Shown: one piece after another, positions 59,625 to 64,000 of the stretch
How the letters are laid out: every line of letters begins with the position of its first letter
Numbering within the stretch: the stretch's first letter is position 1
Source of the DNA: Fremontodendron californicum
Taxonomy: Eukaryota; Streptophyta; Magnoliopsida; Malvales; Malvaceae
DNA: 64,000 bases
Direction: 5' to 3'
Assembly: GCA_030761205.1 (NCBI GenBank)
Contig: JAULJL010000040.1
Coordinates: 129,001 to 193,000, forward strand
The notes under the pieces: generated by a model
The model's input: only the letters and a program-made list of their open reading frames with translations
Told to the model about the DNA's origin: nothing
Database searches by the model: none
Program-made: the position numbers and the translations under genes

Positions 59625-60520
59625 TCAAGCATAATACTTCTTCAGTTCATCAGCATCTACGGGATGTCTAAAATCATCCCCGTCCATCCGAGTTAGAATC
59701 AATTCTCCTCCAGAAAAAGCTCTTTTTACCACATAGGGTCCTTCCCAATTTGGAGCCCATTTTCCTCGCGGACCTTTCACTATAGGGAGAATTTTTCTCA
59801 GTACCAACTCCCTCTTTCGGAACTGTCTGGGACGAACCTTCTTCTTGTGGGCTCGAATCATCCTTTTCTGATACAACTGCCCATGACAAATCACTTTCAA
59901 TCTTTTCTCCTCGATGAGATTCAGCTGTTCATAACGAGCTCTAACCCATTCTGCCTCTTCTAGGCCAACCTCCATCAAAACCCGAAGTGAAGAGATCTCA
60001 ACTTCAATAGGTAGCATTGCTTCCATCCCGTATACCAAGGAAAATGGCGTTGCCCCTGTAGATGTGCGAACCGAGATACGATATGCATGAAGAGAAAAAG
60101 GTAAGATCTCATGCCAATCTTTGTACACATCAGTTATCTTCTCAACAATCTTCTTGATGTTTTTGTTAGCTGCTTCTACTGCGCCATTCATCTTCGGACG
60201 GTAAGGTGCCGAATTATGACGTGTGATCTTGAACTGAGTACACACTTCTCTCATCATCTTATTGTTCAAATTGAGAGCATTATCCGAAATAATTCTTGCT
60301 GGCAATCCATAACGGCATATAATTTCTTTCATAAAAAATCTGCATACCACCGACTTTGTTACATTCGCATAGGAAGCAGCTTCTACCCACTTTGTGAAAT
60401 AATCTATGGCCACCAAGATGAAACGATGTCCATTTGAAGCTTTCGGGGTAATAAGCCCGATCAATCCATTCCACAAATTGAAAATGGCCATGGTGAAGTC
60501 ATGACATGCAATAGCGATGG
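59625..60520 (-). pseudogene. Integrase of element C
   Basis: This is the minus-strand integrase, closely similar to that of B. The frame from 60491 holds NGHRFILVAIDYFTKWVEAA, IISDNALNLNNKMM, NGAVEAANKNIKKI and the complete C-terminus ending DADELKKYYA with stop at 59625. It keeps Lys-Gly where B has a stop. The first catalytic Asp segment is damaged (WNGLIGLITPKA against WGMDMIWPITPKA), and the zinc-binding N-terminus (about 60685-60520) is out of frame. It is therefore inactive as written. Confidence 0.92.
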
Positions 60521-61870
60521 CGGCACGTGGATCTTATCTGCATATATCTGGCATTTATGGCACTTCCGGGAATAACTGATACAATCTCCTTCCATTGTCA
60601 ACTAATAATACCCTGCCCTCATAATCTTCTTAGTAAGCATGTCACCATTAGCATGAGTGCCATATATCCCTTCATGGACCTCCCCTATAATAAGACTTGG
60701 TCTTTCCTTTTCTTGTAAAAAATCTCACTGTCTATAACAAAACCCATTGCTAGCCTTTTCAGAGTCCTTTTTTCGTTTTCTGTTGCTTGTTCTGGATACT
60801 GTTGACTCTTAATGTACTGCAAGATGTCGTTATACCAAGGGAGACCATCTGCTTCTTCTTCTATACTCAGACAGTGGGCATGAGACTCATATAAACTCAT
60901 CTTTATTGGCACAACTTTAGCCCCTTCATTCACTTTAAACATTGATGACAAAGTAGCCAGAGCATCTGCCATTCGATTTTCTTCTCGAGGGAAGTAATTG
61001 AAATTCACTTCTTTAAATTCCTCCAATAAACTCAGTATGAATTCTCGGTATCGAATTAACTTTGCATCTCGGGTTTCCCATTCTTCCCGTAATTGGTATA
61101 TCACTAGGGCTGAGTCTCCGAAAACTTCCAAAACTTTTGTTTTTCTGTCCATTACAGCACGAAGGCCCATAGTACACGCTTCATACTCTGCAGTATTGTT
61201 TGTACAATCAAAATCCAATCTAGCAGTGAAAGGATAATAATCTTCTTCTCGGATATGAGCACTACACCGATTCCGTGCCCCATGGCATTAGATGCGCCAT
61301 CAAAGTACATTTTCCATACTTTCTTCCTCATGGGAACCTCATCTGCTTGCGAAACATACATCAAATCTTCATCCGAGAAGTCAAAGTTCAACGTTTCATA
61401 ATCTTCCACTGCCCGACTTGCTAAAAATTCAGCCACTACACTGCCCTTAACGGCTTTCTGACTTACATATACAATATCGTATTCTGACAATAAAACCTGC
61501 CATCTTGCTGCCCTCACTGACACAGAAGGTGCTTCCAACATGTATTTGATTGGATCGAGCTTGGTAATCAACCACGTCGTGTGGTACAAAATGTACTGTC
61601 TGAGTCTTCCAGCAGTCAAAATTAAGGCACAACACAGCTTTTCTACCAACGAATATTTCAGCTCATAATCTGTGAATTTCTTGTTAAGATAGTAAACCGC
61701 CTGTTCTTTTTTTCCAGTCTCATCAAGCTGCCCCAAAACACAACCCATGGATCTCTCAAATACTGATAGATACAATATCATTGGTTTATCCGGAATAGGT
61801 GGCATTAGCACTGGCGGGTTGGATAAATAATGCTTAACCTTTTCAAATACAATCTAAAAATCTTCATCCC
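60520..61870 (-). pseudogene. RNase H regions of element C
   Basis: On the minus strand, 61811-61152 carries the gypsy-type RNase H region (SDKPMILYLS-like PDKPMILYLSVFERSMG, SLVEKLCCALILTAGRLRQY) followed by the start of the archaeal-like RNase H, MYFDGASNAMGHGIGVVLIS. A frameshift near 61218 leads to DCTNNTAEYEACTMGL, GDSALVIYQLREEW and NRMADALATLSS. All four expected acidic residues of the second RNase H are present, including the Gly-Asp-Ser that is changed in B. Decayed zinc-finger sequence follows to about 60520. Confidence 0.88.
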
Positions 61871-62142
61871 ATTCTCCTGGATCATGCTTTCGAAGTCACT
61901 TAAATATTGGATCACATTTATCGGTTAAATGATAAGTAAATCGAGCAATGTAATTCAATCTCCCTAAAAAGCCTCTTACTTTCTTTTGAGTACAAGGTGG
62001 TGGCAAATTCTGAATGGCCTTCACTTTATCCTGGTCAATCTCAATTCCCCTTTTGCTGACGATAAAACCCAACAATTTTCCCGAGGTGACTCCAAAAGTG
62101 CATTTTGCCGGATTTAGCTTGAGTTGAAACTTTCTTAGTCGA
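61871..62142 (-). pseudogene. Reverse transcriptase remnant of element C (thumb only)
   Basis: Only the part of RT after the catalytic site remains: RLRKFQLKLNPAKCTFGVTS, SKRGIEIDQDKVKAIQNLPP and RLNYIARFTYHLTDKCDP. Fingers, palm and YVDD are missing. The upstream edge at about 62142 is the deletion junction with gag. No polymerase activity is possible. Confidence 0.9.
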
Positions 62143-63790
62143 ATGCCCCTGAATCCCTGCGTGATATGCGCAACTAACATTTGCGTTGTACCACCTTGGA
62201 TATGGTGGTGTCAGAGGTTTAAGGTATACAGGTGCAACAAGTTGCCTCTGCAACAGTTTGGGATATAGCTCATCATAGGTCGTAGGAATCGGATCAAATT
62301 GGGGTTTCTGATAATTCCTTGGTGAACGTTGATCATTGCGTCCAACACCTTGAGTGTTTGGGATAGTTTTTCCGAGAAGGTTTATCTATGGGGACACGCT
62401 AGTTGGAAAAGGCTATTGTGGTATATTGTTATAGGGAAATGGATTTTGAGTAAGGTGGTTCAGATTGGGGTACTACAAATTATACTGGGGTAAAGTGTGT
62501 AAGGATTAGGAGGTGCATAAGATGTAGGAGGAGTATAGGGTTTGGGAGGTGTATATGGTGTAGGAGGTGCATAGGGGTATTGATTGAAGCTAACTGCATG
62601 GGTCTCCTCTTTTTTCTCTGCAGGGAAAACCCTCTTCGGGTTAGCAAACTCACCCCTTCCATTTTCCCGTTCTTAAAGGCCGACTCTATCATCTCCCTGG
62701 ATATTACCATATCTCCAAAGTCCTTGGTGGCATTCCCCAACAGTTTATCATAATACGGTGCCTTCAAGGTGTTGATGAAAAGTACTGTAGTTTTTTTGCT
62801 AGTTAAAGGCGGTTGCACTTGTGTAGCAAGATCCCTCTACCTTTGCGAGTATTCCTTGAAACTTTCAGTATTCTTCTTTTCCATGTTCTGTACTGACAGC
62901 TTATCAGGTACCATATCAGATACATGTTTATAATGCTCCATGAAAGACCTGGCTAAATCCATCCATGAACGAATCTTAGTATGAGTCAATTGATTATACC
63001 ATCGGGTTGCAGACCTGGTCAAGCTATCTTGGAAACAATGGATAAGCAATTTATCATCATCATCGTGCCCTGTAATTCTTTTGCAATACATGGTCAGATG
63101 TGCTAATGGGTTGGTAGTCCCATTATACTTCTCAAAGTTTGGTACTTTGAACTTTGGAGGAATCACTAGACCGTGTACTAAACTCATTTCTTTGGCATCC
63201 AGACTGTCAAATAGCTCCGCCCCTTCAACTGCCCTCAATCTTTCCTCCAGTAGTTGATATTTTTTCTTGGATTCTATCGTTTCAACCCTCTTCAGCTCAG
63301 TCATCTTTGCCCTTTCCTTTTTAGCCAGTTCCTCAAAGTCTAGAACAACCACATCAATTGGATCAACCCCAATATTACCCTTTTTAGGACCAAAATTCTG
63401 TGCTTCAGCTGCTGGTTGGATGTAAACATAGGATGCTGTCCCAGTTGGAAGTTCATTTCCTACATGCTGGGATGTCTGACCATTCTGTTGTACCATCTCT
63501 GGTCGGCCTTCCTGGTTTACTGCCCCCATTCCTATAACTGAATTTTCCCCTGGCCATTTCTGCCTCATCATGGTATTCATCATTTCCATGAGTTTGGCCA
63601 TTTGTTCCCATGACTCATCCTGAGACTTAGCCAACTATTCCTGCAGTTCCCTTTGAGTTCTTTCCATCCTTTCAATTCTAGCAAGCTGATTGTTCTCCAT
63701 AGCTCTGGCTTGAGATCGAGTATTGTAAGGGTGTTGAAAATCTGATTCTTTCTGAGTGCGACTAATTGTACCTTTAGTTTTAAAAACCAT
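62142..63790 (-). pseudogene. Gag of element C, truncated by internal deletion
   Basis: Gag starts MVFKTKGTISRTQKESDFQH at 63790 on the minus strand. An in-frame TAG at 63637 stands where B has Gln, and another near 62836 stands where B has Trp. Core motifs are VIPPKFKVPNFEKYNGTTNP, LLIHCFQDSLTRSATRWYNQ, LARSFMEHYKHVSDMVP and APYYDKLLGNATKDFGDMV. Frame is lost near 62640. The Pro-rich tail and the first half of the first CHHC knuckle (CAYHAGIQGHS) are followed directly by RT sequence at about 62142. The N-terminal half is less damaged than that of B and shows the original reading across the frameshift B has near 43965. Confidence 0.92.
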
Positions 63791-64000
63791 GAATTAGAAA
63801 TTATTGACACATTTTTTATTTTATTTTCTAAAAATGAATGAATGAATAAAAGACTAAATGTTAATAAATGAACAAATAAGTAAATGACTAAGTGTATGAA
63901 TACGAATGAATAATTATAAAGAATAAATGAATGGACAAATAAATAAAAGACTAAGTGTATGAATAATTTATAAAGAATAAATGAATGATTATAAATATAA
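63791..64000 (-). other. Region upstream of gag in element C, with TTCAT-type tract
   Basis: A TGAATGAATAAA-type degenerate repeat (about 63820-64000) matches the tract before gag in B. ORF1, primer site and 5' LTR of C should lie beyond the window edge. Confidence 0.75.

Noticed and set aside
1..64000. tRNA, rRNA or other structured RNA genes
   Set aside because: None was recognised. The TGGCGACTCC motifs are primer sites or look-alikes, not tRNA genes.

Overview
This window looks like AT-rich, heterochromatic nuclear DNA of a flowering plant, most likely a eudicot. The signs are very large Ogre/Tat-type Ty3/gypsy LTR retrotransposons, a plant L1-type LINE and a MuDR-like (MULE) transposase, with no intact host gene. 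Species cannot be named from the sequence. Every coding region seen is broken by stops or frameshifts.

Layout. 1-4471: the right part of an LTR (element D, + strand), truncated by the window start. 4480-4770: a diverged LTR fragment of a related family (E). About 4780-7600: a LINE remnant on the minus strand. 8024-8201: a cluster of palindromes. 8784-10773: a MULE transposase pseudogene on the minus strand. 10774 to the right window edge: one minus-strand Ogre-like element (C), broken open by two + strand relatives. C's own pieces are 10774-15845 (3' LTR, polypurine tract, part of the 3' UTR), 34450-35198 (more 3' UTR) and 58370-64000 (rest of the 3' UTR, pol remnant, gag). Element A (15846-34449, about 18.6 kb) sits between the first two pieces. 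Element B (35199-58369, about 23.2 kb, with perfect GGAGT target duplications) sits between the second and third.

B carries the full Ogre gene order: an extra ORF1 before gag, gag, protease, a G-patch-like segment, an intron between protease and RT, RT, a dual RNase H and integrase. A shares the LTR plan and primer site but has no pol, only two gag-like reading frames, so it resembles a TR-GAG-type non-autonomous partner. C has lost protease, G-patch and most of RT in a deletion that joins its gag zinc knuckle to the RT thumb.

Together these would have formed one retrotransposition system: gag packages the RNA, a tRNA-Arg primer starts reverse transcription, the purine tract primes plus strand, and integrase inserts the copy. 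The inferred order of events is MULE and LINE first, then C into the MULE, then A and B into C. Nonsense codons that align with Gln or Trp in sibling copies point to decay of methylated DNA. Recurring oddities are a 159-bp tandem repeat in the LTRs whose copy number differs by element, three different tandem arrays in homologous 3' UTRs, and a primer-site look-alike at a fixed distance inside the LTR ends.
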